In this document: positions 5,760-13,000 of the stretch, in pieces
Layout of the letters: each line of letters starts with the position of its first letter
Position numbering within the stretch: the first letter of the stretch is position 1
NCBI GenBank assembly: GCA_002455335.1
Contig: DKKP01000067.1
Span: 1-13,481, forward strand
Reading direction: 5' to 3'
Length of the DNA: 13,481 nucleotides
From: Anaerolineales bacterium UBA6663
Lineage (GTDB): Bacteria; Chloroflexota; Anaerolineae; Anaerolineales; UBA6663
Notes under the pieces: model-generated
Databases searched by the model: none
What the model was told of the DNA's origin: nothing
The model's input: only the letters and a program-made list of their open reading frames with translations
Position numbers and translations under genes: made by a program

Positions 5760-6913
5760 CACTCACTTCTCAAAATATGCGTGACGATCGTGGCGCCTGA
5801 GCCGCCGATGTTCTGGGCCATGCCGATGCGAGCGCCGTCGACCTGCGTGCCAGCGGCAGTGCCCCGAAGCTGTTCCACCAACTCACACACCTGATAAACG
5901 CCGGTGGCGCCGACGGGATGCCCGCGTGCCTTCAACCCGCCGCGGGTCGCGATCGGCACGCGCCCGGTGGGCACGATCTCGCCATCGAGCGCCAGCCGCG
6001 GCCCCTGGCCGCGCTCGGCGAAGCCGCAGGCCTCGAGTGAGAGCGCGGCCATGATCGAAAACGCGTCGTGTAATTCGAAGACGTCGATCTCGGCCGGCCC
6101 GACGCCGGCCTGCGAATAGGCTTTGCGCGCCGAGAGCTCGGCGGCCGAAAGCCAGAGCGGGTCGCGTCTGTCGTGGATCGCCAGCGTATCGGTGGCCGAG
6201 GCCGAACCCGCGATGAGGATTCGTGGGCGACCGTTTGCCGAGACCTGCCCGGCCGGCACGATCAGCACCGCCGCGGCGCCGTCGCCGGTCGGCGAGGCGT
6301 CGAGCAGGTTGATCGGCTCGGCGACCATGCGGGCCTTTTTGTAGGCGCGTGCATCGACCTTTTCGTGCAGACGGGCGAACGGGTTGTGCATGGCGTTGCC
6401 GTGCGCATTGATCGCGAACGGCGCGAAGTCGTCCTTGGTCCAGCCATACTCGTGAAGGTAGCGCTGCATCACGAGCGCATTGAGCGCCACGAACGAGACG
6501 CCCTGCGCGGCCTCCCAGTCGGAGTCGGCAGCTGTGGCCAGCCCGCCCGTGGTGGTGGCTGGCACGGTGTCGGTCATTTTCTCGACGCCGACGGCCAGGG
6601 CGCTGTCCATGACGCCCGAGGCCACGGCCATCAGCGCCTGGCGCACGGCGGCGCCGCCCGACCCGCAGGCCGCCTCGATCTTGACGGCCTCGGCGCCGCG
6701 CAGGCCGACCCAGTCGCTGAGCATCGCACCCAGGTTCTCCTGGCGGTTGAGCGTGCCCGAGAGCATATTGCCGATGAACAGGCCGTCGACGGCCTCCCGA
6801 CCGGCGTCGGCCAGGGCGGCCAACACCGCCTCGCCCGCAAGCACCTTGATCGATTGATCCCAGTGTTCCGAGATCGTTGTCATCCCGATCCCGATAATGG
6901 CTACTGAACGCAT
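5759..6913 (-). CDS. Thiolase family protein (archaeal/SCP2-type acetyl-CoA acetyltransferase-like)
   Basis: 384-residue thiolase-fold enzyme. Relatives condense or cleave acyl-CoA thioesters. The acyl-accepting cysteine is C83 in IEAACGSGGAAVRQA. H282 lies in FELHDAF and H332 in GLKARGHPVGATG. The usual C-terminal catalytic Cys (CxG) is replaced: the sequence reads AQNIGGSGATIV with N368. This is the pattern of the archaeal and SCP-x-like branch, not of classic PhaA/AtoB enzymes. In archaea such thiolases work with HMG-CoA synthase and a DUF35 zinc-ribbon protein; neither is in this window. The start ATG at 6913 has purine runs GGGAGG and GAGGG upstream. Condensing and degrading roles are both possible. 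Confidence 0.92.
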   Translation of the reverse strand: MRSVAIIGIGMTTISEHWDQSIKVLAGEAVLAALADAGREAVDGLFIGNMLSGTLNRQENLGAMLSDWVGLRGAEAVKIEAACGSGGAAVRQALMAVASGVMDSALAVGVEKMTDTVPATTTGGLATAADSDWEAAQGVSFVALNALVMQRYLHEYGWTKDDFAPFAINAHGNAMHNPFARLHEKVDARAYKKARMVAEPINLLDASPTGDGAAAVLIVPAGQVSANGRPRILIAGSASATDTLAIHDRRDPLWLSAAELSARKAYSQAGVGPAEIDVFELHDAFSIMAALSLEACGFAERGQGPRLALDGEIVPTGRVPIATRGGLKARGHPVGATGVYQVCELVEQLRGTAAGTQVDGARIGMAQNIGGSGATIVTHILRSE

Positions 6914-7079
6914 ACCCTCAACCCTACCTCCCGGCTGCCCTCAAAAGCTCTCAGCCGGCCATCAAGCACCCGTTTTCGACATAATCGACGAGCAAGGGTT
7001 GTTCCGATGGCCAGTTGAATCCTGACCTCGGCGCAGGCCCATCACGTCGAACCAATCCTGGAGCGCATTGTAACGTGTG

Positions 7080-7088
7080 TGCTACCCT
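7080..7088 (+). promoter_or_regulatory. TANNNT-type -10 candidate for a leaderless metallophosphoesterase mRNA
   Basis: TGC plus TACCCT (7083-7088) ends 7 nt before the ATG at 7096, where the gene lacks a Shine-Dalgarno. The placement would start the mRNA at the start codon. Only the TANNNT skeleton matches and no -35 box is visible, so this is weak alone; it gains some weight from the same layout at two other genes here. Confidence 0.3.
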
Positions 7089-7095
7089 TGGGACC

Positions 7096-7863
7096 ATGAC
7101 CATCAAACGCTGGGCGGTCCTGGCGGACATCCACGGCAATCGTCTGGCGCTTGAGGCTGTGATTGCGGATCTCGACCGGGAATCCGCGCGCCAACCGCTG
7201 GACGGGGTCATCAACCTCGGCGACCACCTCTCAGGCCCGCTCTGGCCGGCCGAGACGTTGGCGCTTGTGATGCGCCAGAAGTGGATCCACCTCTCGGGGA
7301 ACCATGATCGTCAACTGGCTCAGCTCGAGGTGGAGGCGATGGGTGCCTCGGATCGATATGCCCGTGCGCGGCTGACCACCGCCGACCTGACCTGGCTGCG
7401 TGCGTTGCCTCGGCGGGTGTCGATTGAGGACGAAATCCTGGCCTTTCACGGGACACCAGAGGACGATTGCGGCTATCTGCTCGAGACCGTCGTCGGCGGG
7501 CGGGCGCAATTGGCGTCGACGGCCGAGATCGAGGCCCGATTGGGGCGCTGGCGCGCGCCGCTGATGCTCTGCGCTCACACCCATCAACCCCGGGTTATCA
7601 CGCTGGGCGAGGGCAGGTTGGTCGTCAACCCGGGCAGCGTCGGCCTGCCGGCCTACGAGACTGACGATCCTGTGCCACACATCGCCGAAACCGGCTGCGT
7701 GCATGCGCGCTATGCGGTGGTCGAGCAGACGGCCTCTGGGTGGCGTGTTGCGTTGCAGGCTGTGTCGTACGACCATCTGGCGGCGGCCCGCCAGGCCGCG
7801 GCGAACGGTCGACCCGACTGGGAGATCGCCCTGCGTACCGGGCGGATGGCTGCGCCCGCCTGA
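7096..7863 (+). CDS. Metallophosphoesterase, YfcE/MJ0936-like
   Basis: Two-metal phosphoesterase of 255 residues. All family blocks are present in order: DIH (D11, H13), GD (D43 in INLGDHLSGP), GNHD (68-71), AFHGTPEDD (H118), CAHTHQP (H161, H163) and VVNPGSVGLP. The last pair is characteristic of the small YfcE-like group, which hydrolyses phosphodiesters or phosphomonoesters; the natural substrate is usually unknown. The start at 7096 is chosen because MTIKRWAVLADIHGN begins the first strand, while the frame's earlier ATG at 7015 would add 27 residues of no family character. There is no signal peptide. Its stop lies 6 bp from the stop of the convergent ATPase gene, so antisense overlap of the two transcripts is likely. 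Confidence 0.93.
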   Translation: MTIKRWAVLADIHGNRLALEAVIADLDRESARQPLDGVINLGDHLSGPLWPAETLALVMRQKWIHLSGNHDRQLAQLEVEAMGASDRYARARLTTADLTWLRALPRRVSIEDEILAFHGTPEDDCGYLLETVVGGRAQLASTAEIEARLGRWRAPLMLCAHTHQPRVITLGEGRLVVNPGSVGLPAYETDDPVPHIAETGCVHARYAVVEQTASGWRVALQAVSYDHLAAARQAAANGRPDWEIALRTGRMAAPA

Positions 7864-7869
7864 CAGTCG

Positions 7870-8907
7870 TTATGACGCTTCGCCAGGCCGCGTCGTCGTC
7901 GCCTGACGGAGCGTTTCGAGCAGTTGCGGGGCCTCGGCCGGGCTGAAGCTCTGGTAGCCGTTCGAGCGCAGGACCTCGCGGATGCGGGCCCGATCGGGGG
8001 CGCCGTCCGGCGTTTGATACCCCAACGACTGCGCCTGAGCGTAGAACTCATCCAGCTCGCGCGCGGTCGAGCGTGGCTGGGTGCGCGCGCCTGCGCGCGG
8101 CGCCTCGGCAGAGAGTTCACGCTGCGCGTCAAGCTCCGCCAGCTGGGTCTCATCCTGCACGCCACCCCCGGCGCCGCTCAGATGCCCGGTATAGCCAAGG
8201 ATCGTCTCGGCCGGGAAACTCCGCAACACCTTGCCGCTCGGCAGTTCCTGGCCCAGCGCGCCCTGCACCTTGGTGACCTGACACTCCCAGACGCCTTCAG
8301 GCGTGTTGCGCATCCTAAACGATAGATTCATGTCATACTCGAGCCCCTTGAGCGCATCGGGGGCCTCACCGACTTTGAAGATCCTGTCTTTCTGGCGCGG
8401 ATCCTCGGCGTATTTATCCTGCAGCCGCGCGGTGTAGATCATGTACTTGATCGGGCAGTTTGCGAGCCGCGTGTTCAGCCTGAGCAGCGGGCGCTTGGCC
8501 ATGCTCCAGTCGAGTTGGGTCAACGTGGCCTCCTCGGCCGACTTGCCCCAGCGCTGGCTGCGTTGCTCAGCAACCAACGCGCGCGTGTCTTTGCGGATCG
8601 ACCACAGCACCGAGATCGAGTCGATCGCCACGGTCAGGATCGGGCGGCCATCCGGGAAACGATGTTTGCCCGCCGCCACTTGATCGACGATCTGGATGAT
8701 CTCGTTGACGTCTTTCGTCCGCGCCAGCAGGAACTCCGGGATCTCGGGGATGCCGACGCATTGCTCGCCGTTTCCCTCAGTGTCGATCAACAAAACGTTC
8801 GGGAAGTAGCGCAGGATCGATTCCGTCTTCCGAGTGCCGGTATCGCCCCAGAAGAGCAGCTTGAGATGGCGAGGTTGCACCTGCCGACTGCTGAGAATTG
8901 TGGTCAT
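7870..8907 (-). CDS. Phage-type RecA-like/AAA_24 ATP-binding protein
   Basis: 345-residue NTPase similar to the AAA_24 and Sak4-like proteins found mostly in phages, where relatives act in DNA recombination. The P-loop is GDTGTRKTE (21-29): the usual Gly before Lys is Arg (R26), a departure from GxxxxGK[ST]. VLLIDTEGNGEQ follows, then a Walker B-like strand ILTVAIDSISVLW, and IYTARLQDKYAED, all in the order of this family. A Pro/Arg/Ala-rich linker joins a C-terminal region with repeated Leu and Gly-Tyr (SLGYQTPDG, SNGYQSFSPAEA) that I cannot assign. The ATG at 8907 is chosen because the predicted promoter starts transcription there; a TTG 18 bases upstream lies before the -10 box. It may be an old phage-derived gene, but no other phage gene is near. 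Confidence 0.85.
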   Translation of the reverse strand: MTTILSSRQVQPRHLKLLFWGDTGTRKTESILRYFPNVLLIDTEGNGEQCVGIPEIPEFLLARTKDVNEIIQIVDQVAAGKHRFPDGRPILTVAIDSISVLWSIRKDTRALVAEQRSQRWGKSAEEATLTQLDWSMAKRPLLRLNTRLANCPIKYMIYTARLQDKYAEDPRQKDRIFKVGEAPDALKGLEYDMNLSFRMRNTPEGVWECQVTKVQGALGQELPSGKVLRSFPAETILGYTGHLSGAGGGVQDETQLAELDAQRELSAEAPRAGARTQPRSTARELDEFYAQAQSLGYQTPDGAPDRARIREVLRSNGYQSFSPAEAPQLLETLRQATTTRPGEAS

Positions 8908-8913
8908 AGAAAC

Positions 8914-8941
8914 AGTATAGAACAAATATTCTCTGCGTCAA
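8914..8941 (-). promoter_or_regulatory. Strong promoter predicting a leaderless ATPase mRNA
   Basis: On the minus strand, TTGACG (8936-8941, 5 of 6 to consensus), a 16-nt AT-rich spacer and TATACT (8914-8919, 5 of 6) end just 6 nt before the ATG at 8907. Transcription would start at or within a base of the start codon, leaving no room for a ribosome binding site. Confidence 0.75.
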
Positions 8942-9085
8942 TCCTCGGAAGGTCCTCGTCGGTTGGCGACCGATAGGGCTGGTCGGAAGGGCGGCCGATG
9001 GCCTGGATGTTGCAGAACCGGGCTTGAGGTTCCGGCGCGGTAGCTTTGGGTGGAATTAACCAAAAAACAACCAAGTGCTGCCGTT

Positions 9086-9092
9086 AAGGAGG
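9086..9092 (+). promoter_or_regulatory. Perfect Shine-Dalgarno of the 26-codon gene
   Basis: AAGGAGG lies 9 nt before the ATG at 9102. It is as strong as the LysM lipoprotein's site and is the main evidence that the short frame is translated. Confidence 0.8.
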
Positions 9093-9101
9093 ATAAGAGA
9101 T

Positions 9102-9182
9102 ATGACCATGAAACTCTTCGACAGCGCACTCATCCTTCTGGCAGCGCTTCTGTGGGCGGCATCGCGGCTTCACCTTTGGTGA
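9102..9182 (+). CDS. 26-residue single-pass membrane peptide, unrecognised
   Basis: A small frame too short for usual gene finding. It begins MTMKLFDS, continues with a hydrophobic stretch ALILLAALLWAAS (9-21) long enough for one short membrane helix, and ends RLHLW. A second ATG at 9108 is an alternative start. Support comes from the perfect AAGGAGG 9 nt upstream and a strong terminator 22 bp after the stop, which make a compact one-gene unit. No clear promoter was found upstream; the leader region 8942-9085 holds only weak hairpins. I do not recognise the peptide. It could be a small subunit of a membrane complex, a regulatory small protein, or a type I toxin-like peptide; nothing in the sequence decides between these. 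Confidence 0.6.
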   Translation: MTMKLFDSALILLAALLWAASRLHLW

Positions 9183-9203
9183 GTCGTGTCGTGTAGTCTA
9201 AAG

Positions 9204-9246
9204 AAAGCGCCGTGATCTCGGAATTGTCCCGAGATCACGGCGCTTT
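9204..9246. terminator. Bidirectional terminator with 18-bp perfect stem
   Basis: AAAGCGCCGTGATCTCGG at 9204-9221 pairs without mismatch with 9229-9246 across a 7-nt loop. On the plus strand it runs into TTTTGCTTG, on the minus strand into TTTCTTTAG. It ends the small-peptide transcript from the left and that of the FN3-like gene from the right. Confidence 0.92.
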
Positions 9247-9303
9247 TGCTTGTGAGGGCAGGTCGCTGGGTCGTGCTGCAGCGTTGCAGGCTCGCCAGCG
9301 CGA

Positions 9304-9777
9304 TCAGCGTTTGATGAAACTCAGATACAGCCGATGCGGGAGCGGCAGAACAACGGCTTGCAGGCCTGTGGACACCGAAATCGGGGTGGTTAGGGCCTGT
9401 TCCACGCCCTGGGTGTTGACGTCTGCGAGCCAGTACCAGTGCGTGACGCCCGACGCAAGCGTGTCGGTTATGGCATAGGTCGTCGACGAACTGGGGTCCC
9501 CAACCGCCGGCACGATCGCAATTGGGGTGCGATAGCCGTCGGATGCCGTGGAGCGATACACCTTGAAGCCGACCGCGCCGGCTTCCGAGATCGTCTCCCA
9601 TTCCAAGGTTGCTACTGTGCCTTCGATCCCGACCAGCTCGAAGTACGCCAGCTCGGTGTCGGCGGGCAGCGCCTGCGCTTTGAGGGGAACAGGCGCCAGC
9701 CCGGCGAACAGGCTCAACCACAAGGCCGCCAGCCAGCGCCAGCCGCCGGCCCGACCACCACTCTCTCTCTCGAACAT
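9304..9777 (-). CDS. Secreted FN3-like domain protein
   Basis: 157-residue predicted exported protein. A signal peptide is visible: MFERESGGRAGGWRW, then the hydrophobic LAALWLSLFAGLAPVPL, with probable cleavage after AQA (about residue 37). The mature part is one beta-sandwich-like module: LAYFELVGIEGTVATLEWET, then SEAGAVGFKVYRS, then YAITDTLASG and YWLADVNTQG. This 'WETxSE...GFxxYRS' pattern is familiar from secreted proteins of Chloroflexota and some other phyla. The C-terminus HRLYLSFIKR resembles the YLPxIxR-type ends I associate with Chloroflexota exported proteins. No catalytic residues are evident, so its role is unknown, perhaps surface display or binding. The ATG at 9777 is favoured over a GTG at 9783 because TAAGCT ends 6 nt before the ATG, which suggests a leaderless mRNA; neither start has a Shine-Dalgarno. 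Confidence 0.75.
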   Translation of the reverse strand: MFERESGGRAGGWRWLAALWLSLFAGLAPVPLKAQALPADTELAYFELVGIEGTVATLEWETISEAGAVGFKVYRSTASDGYRTPIAIVPAVGDPSSSTTYAITDTLASGVTHWYWLADVNTQGVEQALTTPISVSTGLQAVVLPLPHRLYLSFIKR

Positions 9778-9783
9778 GGCCAC

Positions 9784-9789
9784 AGCTTA
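9784..9789 (-). promoter_or_regulatory. TANNNT-type -10 candidate for the FN3-like gene
   Basis: TAAGCT on the minus strand lies 6 nt before the ATG at 9777, the same geometry as the ATPase gene (TATACT, 6 nt, ATG). No -35 box was recognised, so confidence is low. Confidence 0.3.
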
Positions 9790-9884
9790 GGCCGGTTCAA
9801 TGCCGATGGCGGTTTGGGTTGCGACGCCTCGGTTGGGCCCACGGCGGCTTGTTCGAGGCCGCGTCCGAATGGGCGGATGATGCG

Positions 9885-9896
9885 CGTGTGCACACG
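9885..9896. repeat. 12-bp perfect palindrome in the gap before the GlyA-GcvT fusion
   Basis: CGTGTGCACACG is self-complementary and lies in the 228-bp gap between the divergent FN3-like and GlyA-GcvT genes, about 40 bp upstream of a possible -10 box. It could be an operator for a dimeric repressor. A palindrome this short can arise by chance in GC-rich DNA. Confidence 0.3.
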
Positions 9897-9933
9897 GGCG
9901 ACAACTGTCACTGCCGCCCTCGAATCGATTGGG

Positions 9934-9939
9934 TAAAAT
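9934..9939 (+). promoter_or_regulatory. Possible -10 box of the GlyA-GcvT gene
   Basis: TAAAAT matches 5 of 6 consensus bases and stands out in a GC-rich gap, about 66 nt before the start codon. No -35 box is found at 16-18 nt. No glycine riboswitch motif was recognised in the leader. Confidence 0.35.
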
Positions 9940-10005
9940 GGGCCGTATGTGACTGCCACGCGACGATTGCGTTCGCAAAGGCCGCGTGACCCTGGGGAAA
10001 ACTCC

Positions 10006-13000
10006 ATGACGATGCAGGACTTTCTGTTCCGTGGCTCGCTGCAGCAGCTCGATCCCGAAGTGTATGAGCTGGCCCAGATCGAGACCGAGCGCCAGTACCG
10101 CAAGCTGATCATGATCGCCTCCGAGTCGACCGCGCCCGGCGCCGTGCTCGAGGCCCTCGGCACACGCTTCCAAAACCTGTACGCCGAAGGTTACCCGGAT
10201 GAGGATACGCGTCGCATGACCGAGGCCGAGATCCTGGACTACGGCCCCCGGCTGGCGCAGTTCCGGCGCTACAGCGACCCGCGCTACTACAAGGGCACCG
10301 AGTACGCGAACATCATCGAGTCGCTCGCCCGCCGGCGCGCGGCCGAGGTCTTCGCGGCAAACGGCTTCAAGCCCGAGCAACTCTTTGTCAATGTGCAGGC
10401 GCTCTCGGGCGCGCCGGCCAACAACGCCGTGTACAACGCTTTCGTGGCGCCGGGCGACACCGTCATGGGCATGAACTTGCTCTTTGGCGGGCACCTGACG
10501 CACGGCTCGGCGGCCAACCGCTCGGGCAAGTACTACAAGATCGTGCCCTACACGATCAGCCCCGAGACCGGCAAGATCGACATGGACGACGTCGCCCGGC
10601 TGGCGGCCGAGCACAAGCCGAAGATGATCATCGTCGGCTACTCGTCGTATCCGTGGATCGCGGACTTCAAGCGCTTCCGTGAGATCGCGGACTCATGCGG
10701 CGCGATCCTGCTGGCCGATATGGCCCACGTCGCTGGCTTGATCGCGGCCGGGGTCTACCCGTCGCCGATCGGCATCGCGCACGTGATGACCTTTACGACT
10801 CATAAGACGCTTGGCGGCCCGCGCGGGGCGTGCATCATCACCACCGACCCGGCGCTGTCGCGCAAGATCGACCGCGCCGTGTTCCCGGGCGAGCAGGGCG
10901 GCCCGCACGTGCATGCCTTCGCGGCGCTGGCCACGGCGCTCAAGGTGGCCAAGACCTCGACGTTCCGCGAGCTGCAGGCGCAGACCGTCAAGAACTCGGT
11001 CAGGCTGACCGAACAACTGCGCGGCCATGGCTTCGCGATCCCGTTCGGCGGCACCGAGAGCCACCTGACCAACCTCGACTGCAAGTCGGTGGTCGGCCCC
11101 GACGGCACACCGCTGATGGGCGACCTGGCGGCCCGGTTGCTCGATCTGGCCGGGATCGTGGTCAATCGCAACACCATCCCGGGTGATACGTCGGCGATGC
11201 GGCCTTCGGGTCTGCGATTGGGCACGCCCTGGGTCACGCAGCGCGGCTTCCGCGAGCCCGAGATCGACGAGCTGGCCGGTGTGATGGCGCAGGTGCTCAA
11301 GGCCTGCAAGCCGTTCAAGTATCCGGGCCGTAAGAGCGATCTGTACCGCGCCAAGATCGACTGGGAGGCGTTCAACGACGCCAAGGTCAAGGTCCGTGGA
11401 TTGATCGAGCGCGCCGGCATCGACTTCCCTGTGACCCGTCACGGCTACCCGCATTTCTGGTATGTCGACGACTCGGCGCCTTTATCCGACTTCGCCTCGA
11501 TCGCGGTGAGTGGCGCGCGCGCCGCCGAGTTCATGTACTGGGCGACGACCAGCGACGTCTACGCGCTGACGGTTGGCGCGACCCAGCCGACGCAGCTCAA
11601 CACCCCGCGCGGCGCTGTGGCCGGGGCGCTCGAACGCACGACGGCCGGCTTCGCATTGACGGTGCCCTCGGCCCAGGCGACGCTGATCGCGACCTGGCTC
11701 CGTGACCTGGCCGACGGCTTCGCGGCCTTCGACCACCCCGATCTGCAGGCCAAACTGCCGGGCGGGATCATCGTGGCGGATCCGGTTGCCACCGACGTGG
11801 CCCTCAAGGCTGGCGGGTCGGCCGTCGACGGCAGCAAGCCGTACGCGGTTGGGCTCAGCGGCGGCGAGCAGACGCCGCTTCCGGCGTTCGTGGCCCCGGC
11901 TGCTGATGAAGCGTTGAAGAAGACGCTCCTGAACGCCTCGCATCGCGCGCTGGGCGCCAAGATGGTTCCGTTTGCGGGCTATGACATGCCCGTGCAATAT
12001 ACGGGCGTGCTCGACGAGCACCTGGCGACGCGCAAGGCCGCGGGCCTGTTCGACGTCAGCCACATGGGTGTGTGGGATGCGCAGGGCCCGACGGCCGCGA
12101 TCTTCCTTGACGCCATCTTCGCCAACGAGATCGCGGCCCTCGCTCCGGGCGAGAGCTGCTACACGCACATCCTGGCGCCGGACGCGCACGTGATCGACGA
12201 CGCCTATGTGTATTGTCTGGCGGCCGATCATTTCCTGATCGTGGTCAACGCCTCGAACGACGACAAGGATTGGATGTGGGTCAACGCCGTCCTCAAGGGC
12301 GAGGTGCTCATCGACCAAACCCGGCCCTGGGCCAAGGCCCCGGGTCGCGGGGGCGTGACGTTGCGCAATCTGCGGGCCGCGAGCAGCGGCGCCGATCAAC
12401 GGCTCGACATCGCCGTCCAGGGCCCGCTCTCGCGCGATGTCGTGCTCAAGCTCGGCGCCGATGCCGCGACGACGAAGCGCCTCAAGGCCATGCCGCGCAC
12501 GGCCGTCACCCGGGCGACGCTCGGCGGCTTCGATCTGATCGTCTCCCGCACGGGCTACACGGGTGAGGCCATGGGCTTCGAACTCTTCGTCCATCCCGAC
12601 AACGTCGTCGCCTTGTGGGACGCGCTTGTCGCGGCCGGGGCGAAGCCATGCGGCCTGGCCTCGCGCGACTCGCTGCGTACCGAGGGCGGTCTGCCGCTGT
12701 ACGGCGACGAGTTCGCGGGCCCGCTCGACCTGGGCGTGGGCGATGCCGGATTCGACAGCTACGTCAAGCTGCACAAGCCATGGTTCATCGGGCGCGCGGC
12801 CTTCATCGCGCAAGAGAAGAAACGCACGGCCGAGGTGGCGCGCTTCAAGTTCGTTCAGAAGGCCGGGCGCATGGCCAAGAACGGCGATCCGGTGGTCGAC
12901 GAGAAGGGTCGCGTGGTCGGCATGGTGACCTGTTGCTCGATCGACAGCGACGGCTATCGGCTCGGGCAGGCGCACCTCGATCAGGCCTTCCTGGCCGAAG

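Noticed and set aside
8908..8925. TTG start that would add six residues to the ATPase
   Set aside because: It lies upstream of the predicted -10 box, so it would not be in the transcript; the ATG at 8907 fits the promoter exactly.
9030..9085. A-rich stretch before the small peptide, considered as a preQ1-type riboswitch
   Set aside because: The run CAAAAAACAACC is suggestive, but the loop and pseudoknot pairing needed for preQ1-I could not be formed.
9784..10005. Possible glycine riboswitch before the GlyA-GcvT gene
   Set aside because: The expected conserved blocks of the glycine aptamer are not present in the leader.
11482..12975. 497-codon open frame on the minus strand, antisense to the GlyA-GcvT gene
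   Set aside because: It is rich in Arg, Gly and Ala with no recognisable motif and lies opposite a certain gene; long antisense frames are expected in GC-rich coding DNA.
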